Origin: Streptomyces sp. MS191
GTDB lineage: Bacteria > Actinomycetota > Actinomycetes > Streptomycetales > Streptomycetaceae
Direction of reading: 5' to 3'
Length of the DNA: 44,368 bases
Assembly: GCF_008042125.1 (NCBI RefSeq)
Contig: NZ_RDBI01000057.1
Coordinates: 114,806-159,173 of the forward strand
Shown here: positions 33,257 through 41,977 of the stretch, piece by piece
How the letters are laid out: every line of letters starts with the position of its first letter
Numbering within the stretch: position 1 is the first letter of the stretch
Notes under the pieces: generated by a model
The model's input: the letters and a program-made list of their open reading frames with translations, nothing else
Database searches by the model: none
What the model was told of the DNA's origin: nothing
Translations under genes and position numbers: made by a program

Positions 33257-33709
33257 TCACATCCGCCAGTACGTGCCGGAACGGGAATCGACATGCACCA
33301 GGTGCCCGCCGACCCGGACCACGTGGTAGTCCGGACCGGGCCAGGAGCCGCTCTCCAGGTCGTCGACGGGGAGCGGTTTCCAGATCTCGAGGAAGGTACT
33401 GCCGTCGGTGTTGGTGCCTCGCTCGACGAGATCCGCCCCCTCCGGGGTGAACGTGCCGATGTCCTCCCCGGGCTCTCCCGTGAGGTGGTGGAAGCGCACC
33501 TGCGTGCCGTCGAAGGTGGTGCGGCCGGCGAACCCCCGGCTGTCGGCGAAGTGAGGGCCGGTCTGGAGCCACACCACGACGCGGTCCTCCACCAGGGGCC
33601 CGCCGTTCCGGCTGATGCCGTGCCGCAGCCACGCGCCCCGCTCGGGGACCGGTACGGCGGGACCGTTCGGTGTCGGGTCGAGGTGGCGGCCGTCCGCCGG
33701 CTCAGGCAT
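33257..33709 (-). CDS. Hypothetical beta-rich protein coupled to the Ohr gene
   Basis: The 150-residue product reads GAWLRHGISRNGGPLVEDRV, VVWLQTGPHFADSRGFAG, TFDGTQVRFHHLTGEPGEDI and DLVERGTNTDGSTFLEIW, ending HLVHVDSRSGTYWRM. Alternating strands with W and G at turns suggest a calycin-like barrel, possibly binding a small hydrophobic ligand. Its start overlaps the Ohr stop by eight bases, so it is translated with Ohr and may share the oxidative-stress role. No named family recognised. Confidence 0.65.
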   Translation of the reverse strand: MPEPADGRHLDPTPNGPAVPVPERGAWLRHGISRNGGPLVEDRVVVWLQTGPHFADSRGFAGRTTFDGTQVRFHHLTGEPGEDIGTFTPEGADLVERGTNTDGSTFLEIWKPLPVDDLESGSWPGPDYHVVRVGGHLVHVDSRSGTYWRM

Positions 33710-34166
33710 CGGCGGCGGTGTCGCTGTCGTCGACGGCCAGCAGGGTGAGCGGGATGTTCCCCTTCACCGCCTGCGCGTAGGGGCACACCGCGTCGGCCCG
33801 GTGGAGGAGGGGCAGCAGTTCCGCCGCCTTCCACCCCGGGAGGCCGACGGTGAGGGTGACCGCGAGGCCGTACCCCGCGGGGGTGTCCGTGGTGCCCAGC
33901 TGCACTTCGCAGGCGACCCGGGCGGACGAGGCGTCCGCCCCGAACTCGTCCGCCACCTCGGCCAGCGCGGAGGTGAAGCAGGCGGCGAAGCCGGCCGCGA
34001 AGAGCTGCTCGGGGTTGGTGGTGCCCGGCACGTTCTTGCGCGGCGGGGCCAGTCGGACGTCCAGGCGGGCGTCGCCGGTGGCGACCGATCCGGTGCGGCC
34101 GCCACTGGCGTGTGCGGTCGTCCGGTAGAGGGTGCGGGTGAGTGGCACGGTCACGGTTCGGCCCAT
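33702..34166 (-). CDS. Ohr/OsmC organic hydroperoxide reductase
   Basis: This 154-residue protein starts MGRTVTVPLTRTLYRTTAHA. It has RLAPPRKNVPGTTNPEQLFA, the first catalytic Cys in AAGFAACFTSALAEVADEFG, and the second in RADAVCPYAQAVKGNIPLTL. The conserved Arg of Ohr proteins is likely one in the LDVRLAPPRK segment. Ohr reduces organic hydroperoxides with lipoyl-type thiols in the cytoplasm. The GTG/ATG region upstream of 34166 is long, but the conserved start is MGRT. It is divergent from a TetR gene with two strong operators, so it is probably repressed by that regulator. Confidence 0.88.
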   Translation of the reverse strand: MGRTVTVPLTRTLYRTTAHASGGRTGSVATGDARLDVRLAPPRKNVPGTTNPEQLFAAGFAACFTSALAEVADEFGADASSARVACEVQLGTTDTPAGYGLAVTLTVGLPGWKAAELLPLLHRADAVCPYAQAVKGNIPLTLLAVDDSDTAADA

Positions 34167-34372
34167 CTGTGCGACGAGGGAGCGCCGTCCGGGTCCGGCC
34201 GGCGCGACGGCGCCTCTCCTGGGGAGGGCCGTGGTGCGTCGTCGTGCGTGACCGGGTACGGCGCATCTCGTCCGGGGCCGCGGGGACCGGGCCGCCGGAC
34301 AATGTAGCAACGGAAGCGTGCTACGGAGCGGGGGCGGCCGGTGACCTTCCTCACCGGCCGGGATCTTGCGTG

Positions 34373-34412
34373 ATGCGTCCAGTGGACGCATGATGTGCGT
34401 CCACTGGACGCA
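34373..34412. promoter_or_regulatory. Two long palindromic operators between ohr and tetR
   Basis: ATGCGTCCAGTGGACGCAT (34373-34391) and TGCGTCCACTGGACGCA (34396-34412) are perfect inverted repeats around one central base. A third half-site (TGGACGCAT, 34431-34439) and a repeat of TGGACGCATCACGGGAG follow toward the TetR start. This cluster is the likely control region of both divergent units. Confidence 0.8.
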
Positions 34413-34456
34413 TCACGGGAGAAGGTCGAGTGGACGCATCACGGGAGGAGGCCGAG

Positions 34457-35230
34457 GTGACCCGACAGCCGAAGGAAGCGGACGAGGTGACGCAGCCGCC
34501 GGAAGGACCGGCGGCAGGTCCGGCCCCTGAGCCCGGTTCCCCGGCCTGGTGGCAGGCCCGCTACGCCGAGCGCGACCGGCGCCGGCCCCGCGCGGGCGGG
34601 CTGACCCTGGCGCGGATCACGGCGGGCGCGCTCGAACTGGCCGACCGCGACGGCCTGGACGCCCTCACCATGCGCAGTCTCGGGGAGCATCTCCAGGTCC
34701 GGCACACCTCCCTGTACCGCCACGTGGCGAGCCGGGAGGAACTCCTGATCGAGACCGTGGACCACATGCTCGGCGAGATCCGGCTGCCTTCCCTCACCGC
34801 GGGCTGGCAGGCCGGCCTGGAGGAAGGCGCGAGGGAGTTCCGCCGGGTCCTCGGCGCCCACCCGGCCCTCGTCCCGGCACTCACCGGTGGCCAGCTCCTC
34901 GGACCCCATGCCCTGCGCGCCCGCGAGCACGCCCTCGGGCAGCTCCTCGACCAGGGGTGGGCCCCGCGCACGGCCGTGCACGTCTACCTCACCGTCACCC
35001 ATTTCGTGATCGGCTCGGCCGTGCTCGACAGCGGTGGGGCGGCCCGGACCGGCCCGCAACGCGCGGCCATGACCGAACTGTTCGCGCACCTGTCCCCCGT
35101 GACCCATCCCGTCGTCCGCCGACACGCCGATCTGCTCAACGCGCCTGACGGCGTCGACGAGTTCACCTTCGGACTGCGCGTGCTGATCGCGGGACTGGGC
35201 CGGCTCCACACCGAGGAGACCGAAGCATGA
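34457..35230 (+). CDS. TetR-family regulator with TetR_C-type domain
   Basis: This 257-residue protein has a long polar N-terminus, then LTLARITAGALELADRDGLD, ALTMRSLGEHLQVRHTSLYR and HVASREELLIETVDHMLGEI, the TetR DNA-binding domain. The C-terminal part (VHVYLTVTHFVIGSAVLDSG, FTFGLRVLIAGLGRLHTEE) resembles the tetracycline-repressor type ligand domain. The GTG at 34457 has a GGAGGAGG site; the in-frame GTG at 34430 lies inside an operator half-site and is less likely. Its stop overlaps the next start (ATGA). It should repress itself, the hydrolase and probably ohr. Confidence 0.85.
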   Translation: MTRQPKEADEVTQPPEGPAAGPAPEPGSPAWWQARYAERDRRRPRAGGLTLARITAGALELADRDGLDALTMRSLGEHLQVRHTSLYRHVASREELLIETVDHMLGEIRLPSLTAGWQAGLEEGAREFRRVLGAHPALVPALTGGQLLGPHALRAREHALGQLLDQGWAPRTAVHVYLTVTHFVIGSAVLDSGGAARTGPQRAAMTELFAHLSPVTHPVVRRHADLLNAPDGVDEFTFGLRVLIAGLGRLHTEETEA

Positions 35231-36102
35231 GGAACACACCGCTCCTGCCGCCGTGGGAGACGTGGACCGCCGGCGGCGCCCGCGTCCCGGTCGGCGGTCA
35301 CGAGATCTTCGTGCGCCACGACGGTCCCGCGGACGGGATGCCCGTCACCCTGCTCCACGGCTTTCCCACCTCCTCCCACGACTGGGCGCCGATCGTCCCC
35401 GCCCTCGCGGCGGCCGGACTGCGCGTCACCACCCTGGACTTCCTCGGCTTCGGGGCGAGCGACAAGCCGCGCCGCCACAGCTACTCGGTGCTCGAACAGG
35501 CGAACCTGGTCGAGGAGGTGTGGCGGCGGTCCGGCACCGGGCGCACCGCCCTGGTCGCCCACGACTACGGCGTCAGCATCGGCCAGGAACTGCTCGCCCG
35601 GGATCCGGCGCGGGTCAGCCGCATGGCCTGGCTCAACGGCGGGCTCTACCCCGACCTTCACCGCCCGGTGCTGACCCAGCGTCTGCTCCACGGACCGCTC
35701 GGCCCGCTCCTCGCCCCGTTCACCACGCGCGGCAGGTTCGGCGCGACCCTGCGCGGCGTACTGGGGCGGGAGCTCTGCGACGCGGACCTCCGGGAGCTGT
35801 GGGCGGGGGCGTCCCGAGCAGGCGGAAAGCGGCGCGCGCCGCGACTGCTGCGTTACATCGACGAGCGCCGCAGCCACCGGGAGCGGTGGACCGCCGCCCT
35901 GGAGGAGTACCCCGGTCCGGTGCTCTTCGTCTGGGGACCGGCCGATCCGATCAGCGGCGCGCACGTCCTGGCGCGCGTCCGCACCAGAATGCCGCGGGCG
36001 TCGGTCGTCGAACTCACCGGACCGCCCGCGGTCGGGCACTATCCCCAGCTGGAGGATCCGGCGGCCGTCACGCAGGCCCTGCGCTCCTTCCTGCGGCCCT
36101 GA
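35227..36102 (+). CDS. Alpha/beta hydrolase (epoxide-hydrolase-like)
   Basis: This 291-residue enzyme has MPVTLLHGFPTSSHDWAPIV (oxyanion HGFP), VTTLDFLGFGASDKPRRHSY, and the nucleophile elbow TALVAHDYGVSIGQELLARD with Asp instead of Ser. The acid segment is VLFVWGPADPISGAHVLA and the terminal His is in GPPAVGHYPQLEDP. Asp as nucleophile places it with epoxide hydrolases and haloalkane dehalogenases. It shares a 4-base ATGA overlap with the TetR gene and is thus self-regulated with it. Substrate unknown; the TetR ligand may be related. Confidence 0.85.
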   Translation: MRNTPLLPPWETWTAGGARVPVGGHEIFVRHDGPADGMPVTLLHGFPTSSHDWAPIVPALAAAGLRVTTLDFLGFGASDKPRRHSYSVLEQANLVEEVWRRSGTGRTALVAHDYGVSIGQELLARDPARVSRMAWLNGGLYPDLHRPVLTQRLLHGPLGPLLAPFTTRGRFGATLRGVLGRELCDADLRELWAGASRAGGKRRAPRLLRYIDERRSHRERWTAALEEYPGPVLFVWGPADPISGAHVLARVRTRMPRASVVELTGPPAVGHYPQLEDPAAVTQALRSFLRP

Positions 36103-36220
36103 GCCCGAGCGGCGACCTCGCGTTCGTGCGCCGCCCGCCACGAGGGCCGTTCGTGCACGGATCCCGCGGCACTCGTACGGAGCGCAGGGGAAGAGGGCAC
36201 GGCCCGGCGGGCGGATCCCG

Positions 36221-37096
36221 TCAGGTGGGGCAGAGGACGAACAGCGGCAAGGCACGCCGGGCGGGCTGGTCGCCGATCTCGTCGAGCGCCGCGCGGATCT
36301 CGTGGAGATGGCCGGTGGTCAGCTGCAGGGGAGGTTCGTCCGGCTGGTACACCGTGCGGACGGGGTAGTCCACGCCCGGCCGGCGGGTCATCTCGATGTG
36401 GCATCCGAGCACGTGCGTGACCGTCCGCTCGGCGCAGAAGTCGACGAGGCGGTCGATCGTCCGCCGGAAGGCCGGCCAGTCCTCGATGTAGAGCCGGCCC
36501 GGGTAGACGGTGTCCCCGGTGAGGAGGATCCCGGTCCACCGGTCGTAGAACGTCACCGAAGCGTCATGGTGGCCCGGGGTGGCCAGGCACTCCAGCACGC
36601 GTCCGCCCAGATCGACCTGGGCGACGGACTCGGGACGGCCGTCGAATCCGAAGTACGGCCAGGCGGAGGTGCGTTCCGCGCCGACCACCGTCGTGTCCGG
36701 ACGGTCGGCGAACTGGCCGTCGCCCGCGACATGGTCACCGTGCGGGTGCGTGTGCAACACCAGCAGCTGGTAGTCGGCCCGCGGATGACGAGCGAGCCAG
36801 GACCGGACGAGTTCGTCGACCACGCGGCGCAGCGGAAGGAACTGCGGGGAGGCGGTGGCCCCGGTGTCGATCAGCACCGCTCCCGTGTTTCCCATGAGCA
36901 GGAAGAGGAACGGCGCCTCGTAGTCGATCGCCATGTTCTGCCGGAGGATGAAAGTGTGCTCGTCGTAGGCGTGCACCTGGATGTCGGGGTCCGTGTTGTG
37001 CTTGGCCGACGGCGAGCCGTGGATCCACCGCACGTCGAGCGGCCGAGGCCGGGGCGGCGCGTCGGCGAAGTCGATCGGTGAGTTCCGGGAGCCCAT
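36221..37096 (-). CDS. MBL-fold metallohydrolase
   Basis: This 291-residue protein has the zinc motif VLHTHPHGDHVAGDGQFADR (HxHxDH variant HTHPHGDH). Other blocks are GAVLIDTGATASPQFLPLRR, LECLATPGHHDASVTFYDRW, GILLTGDTVYPGRLYIEDWP and VTHVLGCHIEMTRRPG, which provide the remaining His and Asp ligands. It is a two-zinc hydrolase of the glyoxalase II/lactonase type. The ATG at 37096 has a GAGGGG site. It is convergent with the epoxide-hydrolase-like gene. The exact substrate is unknown. Confidence 0.87.
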   Translation of the reverse strand: MGSRNSPIDFADAPPRPRPLDVRWIHGSPSAKHNTDPDIQVHAYDEHTFILRQNMAIDYEAPFLFLLMGNTGAVLIDTGATASPQFLPLRRVVDELVRSWLARHPRADYQLLVLHTHPHGDHVAGDGQFADRPDTTVVGAERTSAWPYFGFDGRPESVAQVDLGGRVLECLATPGHHDASVTFYDRWTGILLTGDTVYPGRLYIEDWPAFRRTIDRLVDFCAERTVTHVLGCHIEMTRRPGVDYPVRTVYQPDEPPLQLTTGHLHEIRAALDEIGDQPARRALPLFVLCPT

Positions 37097-37390
37097 GAAG
37101 TCCCCTCATCCGCGTCGCCGTCCCGAACGGATGCGCCGCACTGTGCCCAGGTGAGGCCCGCGCAGGCCTCGGCGACGAGGGTAACAACCCGGATCGACCG
37201 GATGTCCGCACGCACGGCCCGGGGCGACCGGCGCCACCCCGATCGCCCGATGAGCCCGGGCTCCGCGCACCCGTGGCTCCGCGCACACCTTTGTGGCACA
37301 TGCGCCACCAGGCGCACCACCGCGCCAACACCGCGCGACGTAAGCAGCCGGCCGTGGGTTCTCGTACGCCCACGAGCGCGCGAGCCGACC

Positions 37391-37684
37391 TCAGGCGGGC
37401 ACCCCAAGGAGCGACATGACGCCGATGCGCCGGGGGTTCCGGCGGTACTGGTCGCGCCGGGCGGCGTGGACGCTGCGTCGGGCGAGGCACAGGGACCCGG
37501 CCGGGACATGGCAGGTCGGGCAGGACTCCGAGTAGGCGCCGTGACCGAAGCGGGCCGCCGTCTCGTGCGCGGCGTCGTGGGCGGCATCCGCCGCGCGAGA
37601 CGGCAGCACGCGGGCGAGGCTCGACACGGGACGCGGCCCCCCTTCGTGTCCGGGCAGGGAGCGGACGGTCGAGGTGAGGCTCAT
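37391..37684 (-). CDS. Small zinc-knuckle protein
   Basis: This 97-residue product starts MSLTSTVRSLPGHEGGPRPV and contains SCPTCHVPAGSLCLARRSVH followed by AARRDQYRRNPRRIG. The CPxC-x7-C-x6-H spacing followed by basic residues matches a zinc finger seen in many actinobacterial and phage proteins that bind nucleic acid. Likely a DNA- or RNA-binding accessory protein. An AAGGAG-like site (ggagaagccctcc region) lies before the ATG at 37684. Confidence 0.65.
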   Translation of the reverse strand: MSLTSTVRSLPGHEGGPRPVSSLARVLPSRAADAAHDAAHETAARFGHGAYSESCPTCHVPAGSLCLARRSVHAARRDQYRRNPRRIGVMSLLGVPA

Positions 37685-38059
37685 GGAGGGCTTCTCCTTA
37701 CTGCGGGGCGAGGGCCGGCCGCCCCCGTCTACCCCGTGGTGACCGACTCACCCCTGGTGGCGATCACGGGAGCCCGGAGACGTCTCGCCCCGGTCCGACC
37801 GGTGGCAGGCGCGCACGACTGCGCACGCGAAAGGGACGGACCTCCCGACGGTAGGCCGGGGCAGGCACCCGGCCGGCCCGCGACAGCATCCGGGAGGACG
37901 GGCCCTCGCACCCGGCGTCCTCATGGGACGGCGCCGACATCGGACGACGGCTCCAGCGGCAACGCCGGAGCTGGACCGGATGCCGGGTGGGACGGAGCGA
38001 GGGCACGACGGCTTGAAGTCGACTCGTGGCGAGCGCACGCGAGCCGCCCGGCCGCTGTG
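37685..38059. other. Intergenic stretch without a recognisable gene
   Basis: About 375 bases. Frames on both strands are Arg/Pro-rich shadows. It should hold the promoter of the zinc-knuckle gene. No strong hairpin was noticed. Confidence 0.4.
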
Positions 38060-39145
38060 TCAGGAAGGCCGGTGGATCTTGTTGGCTGACGAGGTGCGGG
38101 CGAACCATGCTTGTGTCTCGTCCGCGGTCAGGACGCGGGTCAGCTCGGCCTTGCCCGGGAGATGGGGGAAGAAGCGGTCGGCGTTCCAGCTGCGTCGGTA
38201 GGTCGGTTCGTCGAGCACGAGCAGGCGGTGCCCATGAACGATGGGGATGTCGTCGGGCAGTCCTTCGTTCCAGATCCGATCGCCGTCCGCGGTGAGGAGC
38301 TCGAAGGTGCCGGTCGCGATGGTCTGGGTGCGCCCTTGGGCGGGCTGGGGGTCGGTGGTCAGGCGGACGCTGGCTGCTGAGGGAGCAGTGCCGGGTACGT
38401 GGCCGCCGCCGACGAGGACGTGGGCGAGCAGTGTGTGCAGTTGGAAGTTGTCCCCGATGCCGCTGATGCGCACCTCGAATCCGGCCCCGGTCGGCCGGTG
38501 CAGCACGACAAGGGGCTCGTCGTCCAGGACTGCCAGCGCGTAGATCAGGCATTTGAGGTCGTGTCGGTGCAGGGCTGCCAGGTCGCGGCAGGCGGGGAGG
38601 ATGTCGGATGCGTGCCGGCGGCGTACCTCGGTGCTGCGGCACAGCACGGCCAGTGCGGGCGGCTGCCATTCTTCGACCGAGCACCAGGCCAGCGCCAGTC
38701 GAGTGGCCTCGTGCCGGTCGTCGCCGAGGCGGGCCAGAAGCGCGTCATCGATGATCTTCTCGTCGGGCTCGGGCAGCTCGTCGTCGGCTGTGCCGGCGGA
38801 GGTCCAGCGGCGAGCGAACTCCAGGGCGTCGAGCACGTCCTGGTGGACGCCGCCGAGGATCGGCTCGGCGCAGCGTGCCGGATCGGCGCCGTGCTCGACG
38901 CAGAAGCCGGCCGCCATCGCCAGCATGGGTCGCGGGCCGGTGGGTGGGAAGGCTGGAATGAGTGCCGCCAGGCGGGGTCCTGCCAGGACGCGTTCGGCGT
39001 CCGGCGCCGACTGTACGGCGTTCATCATCGCGGTGAAGGCATGCTCGGTGCGGTCGCCGTCGCGGGCGGCGACCGCCTCTTCCAGCTCGGACAGGGTGGC
39101 GGTGAGGCTCGTAGCCCCTCGCTTCTTCTTGAAGATCACCGGCAT
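38060..39145 (-). CDS. Conserved hypothetical protein
   Basis: This 361-residue protein starts MPVIFKKKRGATSLTATLSE. It has a helical N-terminal half (ERVLAGPRLAALIPAFPPTG, AMAAGFCVEHGADPARCAEP, VLDALEFARRWTS) and a C-terminal half with VLCRSTEVRRRHASDILPAC, HRHDLKCLIYALAVLDDEPL, VVLHRPTGAGFEVRISGIGD and IPIVHGHRLLVLDEPTYRRS. It is soluble, with no catalytic motif I recognise. The layout suggests a conserved streptomycete family of unknown role. It precedes another hypothetical gene on the same strand after a 120-base gap. Confidence 0.7.
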   Translation of the reverse strand: MPVIFKKKRGATSLTATLSELEEAVAARDGDRTEHAFTAMMNAVQSAPDAERVLAGPRLAALIPAFPPTGPRPMLAMAAGFCVEHGADPARCAEPILGGVHQDVLDALEFARRWTSAGTADDELPEPDEKIIDDALLARLGDDRHEATRLALAWCSVEEWQPPALAVLCRSTEVRRRHASDILPACRDLAALHRHDLKCLIYALAVLDDEPLVVLHRPTGAGFEVRISGIGDNFQLHTLLAHVLVGGGHVPGTAPSAASVRLTTDPQPAQGRTQTIATGTFELLTADGDRIWNEGLPDDIPIVHGHRLLVLDEPTYRRSWNADRFFPHLPGKAELTRVLTADETQAWFARTSSANKIHRPS

Positions 39146-39265
39146 ACCCTAGGACCGAGGTTCGTCCGGCCTCATCAGACCCCAGGTCGTCCGATCCCTG
39201 ACACCGCTGCCTGCTTCTCCCATGTCGGCCGGGCCGACAGCCAGACGCCGACGGGGTGGTCACGA

Positions 39266-39778
39266 TCAGCGACCCAGCCTGTGTCGGATGTAGTCCGGCT
39301 GGGCCGGGCCGATGTCGATGCGGTTCTCGTCGAGCCCGTTGACGATCCGCAGACAACCTTCGGTGAAAGCGAACTCCACCGCCAGGGTTCCGGCTGCCAG
39401 GTCACGGCCTGCGGGCCGCCACTCGAGCAGCGCGACCTCGCGCAGCTCCTGGCCGACGAAGGGCTCGAGTCGTTCGTCGCCGTGGGACCACCGGGGCGTG
39501 AGCTCGGACCACTCCCACCCGGCGATGGCCGTTGCGGTGTCTATCGTGTTCCAGCCGATCGAGAGTTCGTCGAGCTTCGAATGGCAGACCTCCACCTGAA
39601 GGCCGTCGAAGTCCAGCACCACCGGACAGTCGGCGAACCAGTCCCCGTCCTCGACGAAGCGCACCAGGGCGTGCCCCGTCAGTGGCCTGCCGGCAAGCGT
39701 CGCCAGACGTGATCCGTGCGCCTGCCGAACCGCCTCGATCCCGACCAGGAAGGACGGCTTGAAACCAGAGATTCCCAT
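39266..39778 (-). CDS. Hypothetical protein
   Basis: From the ATG at 39778 this 170-residue product reads MGISGFKPSFLVGIEAVRQA, LVRFVEDGDWFADCPVVLDF, VCHSKLDELSIGWNTIDTAT, FVGQELREVALLEWRPAGRD and AFTEGCLRIVNGLDENRIDI. The pattern is alternating strands, soluble, and reminiscent of small immunity-like beta proteins, but I cannot assign it. Longer frames upstream run through a terminator hairpin and are unlikely. Confidence 0.6.
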   Translation of the reverse strand: MGISGFKPSFLVGIEAVRQAHGSRLATLAGRPLTGHALVRFVEDGDWFADCPVVLDFDGLQVEVCHSKLDELSIGWNTIDTATAIAGWEWSELTPRWSHGDERLEPFVGQELREVALLEWRPAGRDLAAGTLAVEFAFTEGCLRIVNGLDENRIDIGPAQPDYIRHRLGR

Positions 39779-39928
39779 GTCCACAACAGCTGAGTCTTCC
39801 GGCCAGTGGCTCAACCGGCCAGCCCATAGCGGCTTGTGGGCCAGGAACTCCATCCCGGGCAGCGGGCCTGAGCAGCCTCCGGGCACGAGGTCCCAGGAGG
39901 CAGGAGTCGGGCTGTGGTGCGGGGGCAT

Positions 39929-39971
39929 GCCGGAGGGTGCCGCTGATGACAGATCAACGGCACCCTCCGGC
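39929..39971. terminator. Hairpin terminator
   Basis: GCCGGAGGGTGCCG (39929-39942) and CGGCACCCTCCGGC (39958-39971) form a perfect 14-bp stem with a 15-base loop. It is just beyond the stop of the small membrane protein on the minus strand. Confidence 0.8.
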
Positions 39972-39979
39972 ACGAGGGG

Positions 39980-40150
39980 TCAGCGGCGTCTCGAGACCCG
40001 TCCGGCCCCGATGCCCGCCACATGCAACGCCAGGGCTATCAAACCCAGCAGCATCACGTTGGTGGAGGAGAACACGTCGTTGGTGGCGATGTCCGCCGCG
40101 TTGATCAGGAACGAGACGAAGAACAGAACCGCTGCCGCTATACCGAGCAT
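39980..40150 (-). CDS. Small membrane protein
   Basis: A 56-residue product, MLGIAAAVLFFVSFLINAAD, IATNDVFSSTNVMLLGLIAL, ALHVAGIGAGRVSRRR, with two transmembrane helices and a basic tail. An AAGGAG site precedes the ATG at 40150. Similar two-helix proteins are common in Streptomyces; function unknown. It has its own terminator. Confidence 0.75.
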   Translation of the reverse strand: MLGIAAAVLFFVSFLINAADIATNDVFSSTNVMLLGLIALALHVAGIGAGRVSRRR

Positions 40151-40300
40151 GAACAAACTCCTTCTCACATAAGGGTCCTGCCCGTCTGCCCCCACAACAG
40201 CGATTCAAGCCGGCAGAAAGCCCACGGGCCGATGCCGGCCCGACCTGGCACGGAACACAGGACGGCGGACGCAGGAGTCGTGCGGAGTCGGTGCGGTGGC

Positions 40301-40342
40301 AGTCGGAAGTCGGAAGTCAGCAGTCGGCAGTCGGCAGTCAGG
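40301..40342 (+). repeat. Six tandem 7-base repeats
   Basis: AGTCGGA, AGTCGGA, AGTCAGC, AGTCGGC, AGTCGGC, AGTCAGG follow one another without gaps (consensus AGTCRGM). They lie in an intergenic region 150 bases upstream of the small membrane protein gene. Confidence 0.85.
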
Positions 40343-40513
40343 AGTTCGCATGACGCGGGACGGGAGCCGGCCGCGGGGCGGCATGGTGCGCCGGCCTACG
40401 CACTCGGGCGGAGTGCAGGCGGGGACGGTCTCCGGCGCGGCTGGCGCCGACGGTCCGTTGAGCCACGGCAGAAGGCGCGCTGTTCGCGGCCATCGGTGCG
40501 GGCTACCAGGTAC

Positions 40514-40542
40514 GGGGTGAAGGCGTGGGCCGCCTTCACCCC
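40514..40542. terminator. Hairpin terminator after the lectin gene
   Basis: GGGGTGAAGGCG (40514-40525) and CGCCTTCACCCC (40531-40542) form a perfect 12-bp stem with a 5-base loop, 13 bases beyond the lectin stop on the minus strand. Confidence 0.85.
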
Positions 40543-40555
40543 GCAGCAAATCCCG

Positions 40556-41035
40556 TCAGTAGACCAGGCCCCAGGCCTGGGCGGTGTTGAACTCCGGGTT
40601 GCAGGTCCACAGGGTCAGCCAGGTTCCGTTGGCCGAGGAGTTGCCCTTGTTCGTGATGCACTTGCCGCCGAACTGGGTCCACGTCCGGCCGCTGTTGCCG
40701 GCGAACACCTGCGGGCTGGTGTCGCTCCAGTCGCAGGTCCACAGAGTGAGGACCGTGCCGTTGGTGGCGGAGGCGTTGCCGCGCGGGGTGAGGCACTTGC
40801 CGCTGACGTCGTGCACGATGTGCTGGTTGAGCCAGTGCCAGTTCTGCAGGTTGCTGCCGGTGCAGGACCAGACGGTGATGACGGCCCCGTTGGAGGTGCT
40901 GTTGCCCTCGGGAGTGGCGCAGCTGCCGAGGTTGTAGAGCCGGTTGCCGGCGGCGTTGGCCGTGCCGGTCGACAGGACGCTGACGCCGAGCACGGTGAGC
41001 AGGGAGATGAGTAGGGCTGACGCCTTGCGAATCAT
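40556..41035 (-). CDS. Secreted ricin-type beta-trefoil lectin
   Basis: The 159-residue product has a Sec signal, MIRKASALLISLLTVLGVSV ending ANAAG. The mature part has three similar units: LYNLGSCATPEGNSTSNGAV to NLQNWHW, GKCLTPRGNASATNGTVLTL to TSPQVF, and GKCITNKGNSSANGTWLTLW to AQAWGLVY. The Q-x-W/F ends and C-x-G-N blocks are those of a ricin B-type trefoil. Each unit can hold one sugar, so the protein probably binds polysaccharide or glycans outside the cell. No catalytic domain is fused, which is unusual but known. A GAGGAAG site precedes the ATG at 41035. Confidence 0.88.
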   Translation of the reverse strand: MIRKASALLISLLTVLGVSVLSTGTANAAGNRLYNLGSCATPEGNSTSNGAVITVWSCTGSNLQNWHWLNQHIVHDVSGKCLTPRGNASATNGTVLTLWTCDWSDTSPQVFAGNSGRTWTQFGGKCITNKGNSSANGTWLTLWTCNPEFNTAQAWGLVY

Positions 41036-41977
41036 TTCCGTCTTCCTCGAAAGGTCTTGCCGGCCCGGGCATGCCGGGGCGGCGGGTGATGGGGTTGGTA
41101 GCCGCACTGAGAGGTCCCCCGTTGGCTGCGTCCGTTCGGCTCCGCGGCCATGGGGTGGTGGGTGGGCCGCTCGGTCCGGAGCCGGCCGGTGCGACCGGGT
41201 GCGGGCCTGGGGAATCCCAGGGGAGCCGGACGATCGGTACGGCCCCTGCACGGATCGGGTCGGCCCGGGTCGGCACGTTCGACCGGCATCTTCAGGTCGG
41301 TTGTGTACCGGCTGATCAGAACCACTGCCCGGCCACGCTGCCCACCCCTCTCGTCGCCGTGCCAGGTCGATGTCCTGTGGCAGCACGTTCGCTGCCGGCA
41401 CGGATCTTTCGGCAGTAGTGAATCTAGGATCGGGTGGAGCGTGGTGGTGTGCGTAGCATGCGAGGCTTTTGTGCATCGAGTGCAGCACGGGCCAGGAGAA
41501 GCACGCGCATGGTGCGCGGCAGGGGCGCGGTTTTCGCGGAAGATCCCGTCCCACGGTGATCCACCTGTGGGGTTGAGGCGATCGCGCCGTGTCCGGCAAC
41601 TCGGTCTGTGGCTCACCGCCCGGAGCCGGCGCGCCGAGCCGGTTGCCTGACACAGGCGGCGCGGGCTGGCGGGGGCCACAGACGCATGGCGCTCGGGAGC
41701 CGTGCCTGCGAGGGGTCTGTGCGGGGACACCCGAAGCGCCACGCATCACCTGGTCTTGGGCAGGCCTGGAAGTCGACGACGGAGCGTCGTGCTCGCGGCC
41801 CGTGGGCGCGGTCATCCGTTCTGCGCGCGTCGTGCTCGCGGCCCGGCCAACGGTGTCGGCGCAGGCGCTGATGGACTGCTTCCCTCGGATCACGTCAGGC
41901 AGTTCAAACCGTACCCGTCCTGAGCACGCCGTCCTGGCCGATCGGCAGGGAGTCCGGAGTGTCCCCTCAGGGACGGG
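41036..41977. other. Long intergenic region without a recognisable gene
   Basis: About 940 bases between the lectin start and the reductase stop. Overlapping frames lack motifs. A 19-base direct repeat (GCGTCGTGCTCGCGGCCCG) occurs at 41784-41802 and 41827-41845. It should hold the lectin promoter. Confidence 0.4.

Noticed and set aside
38399..39712. Plus-strand frame of 437 codons
   Set aside because: Antisense to two minus-strand genes with better composition and starts.
39780..39973. N-terminal extension of the 39266-39778 gene
   Set aside because: It would run through a perfect 14-bp terminator hairpin and has a weaker start.
41036..41893. Long N-terminal extension of the lectin
   Set aside because: The Sec signal beginning at 41035 fixes the start; the upstream part is low complexity.
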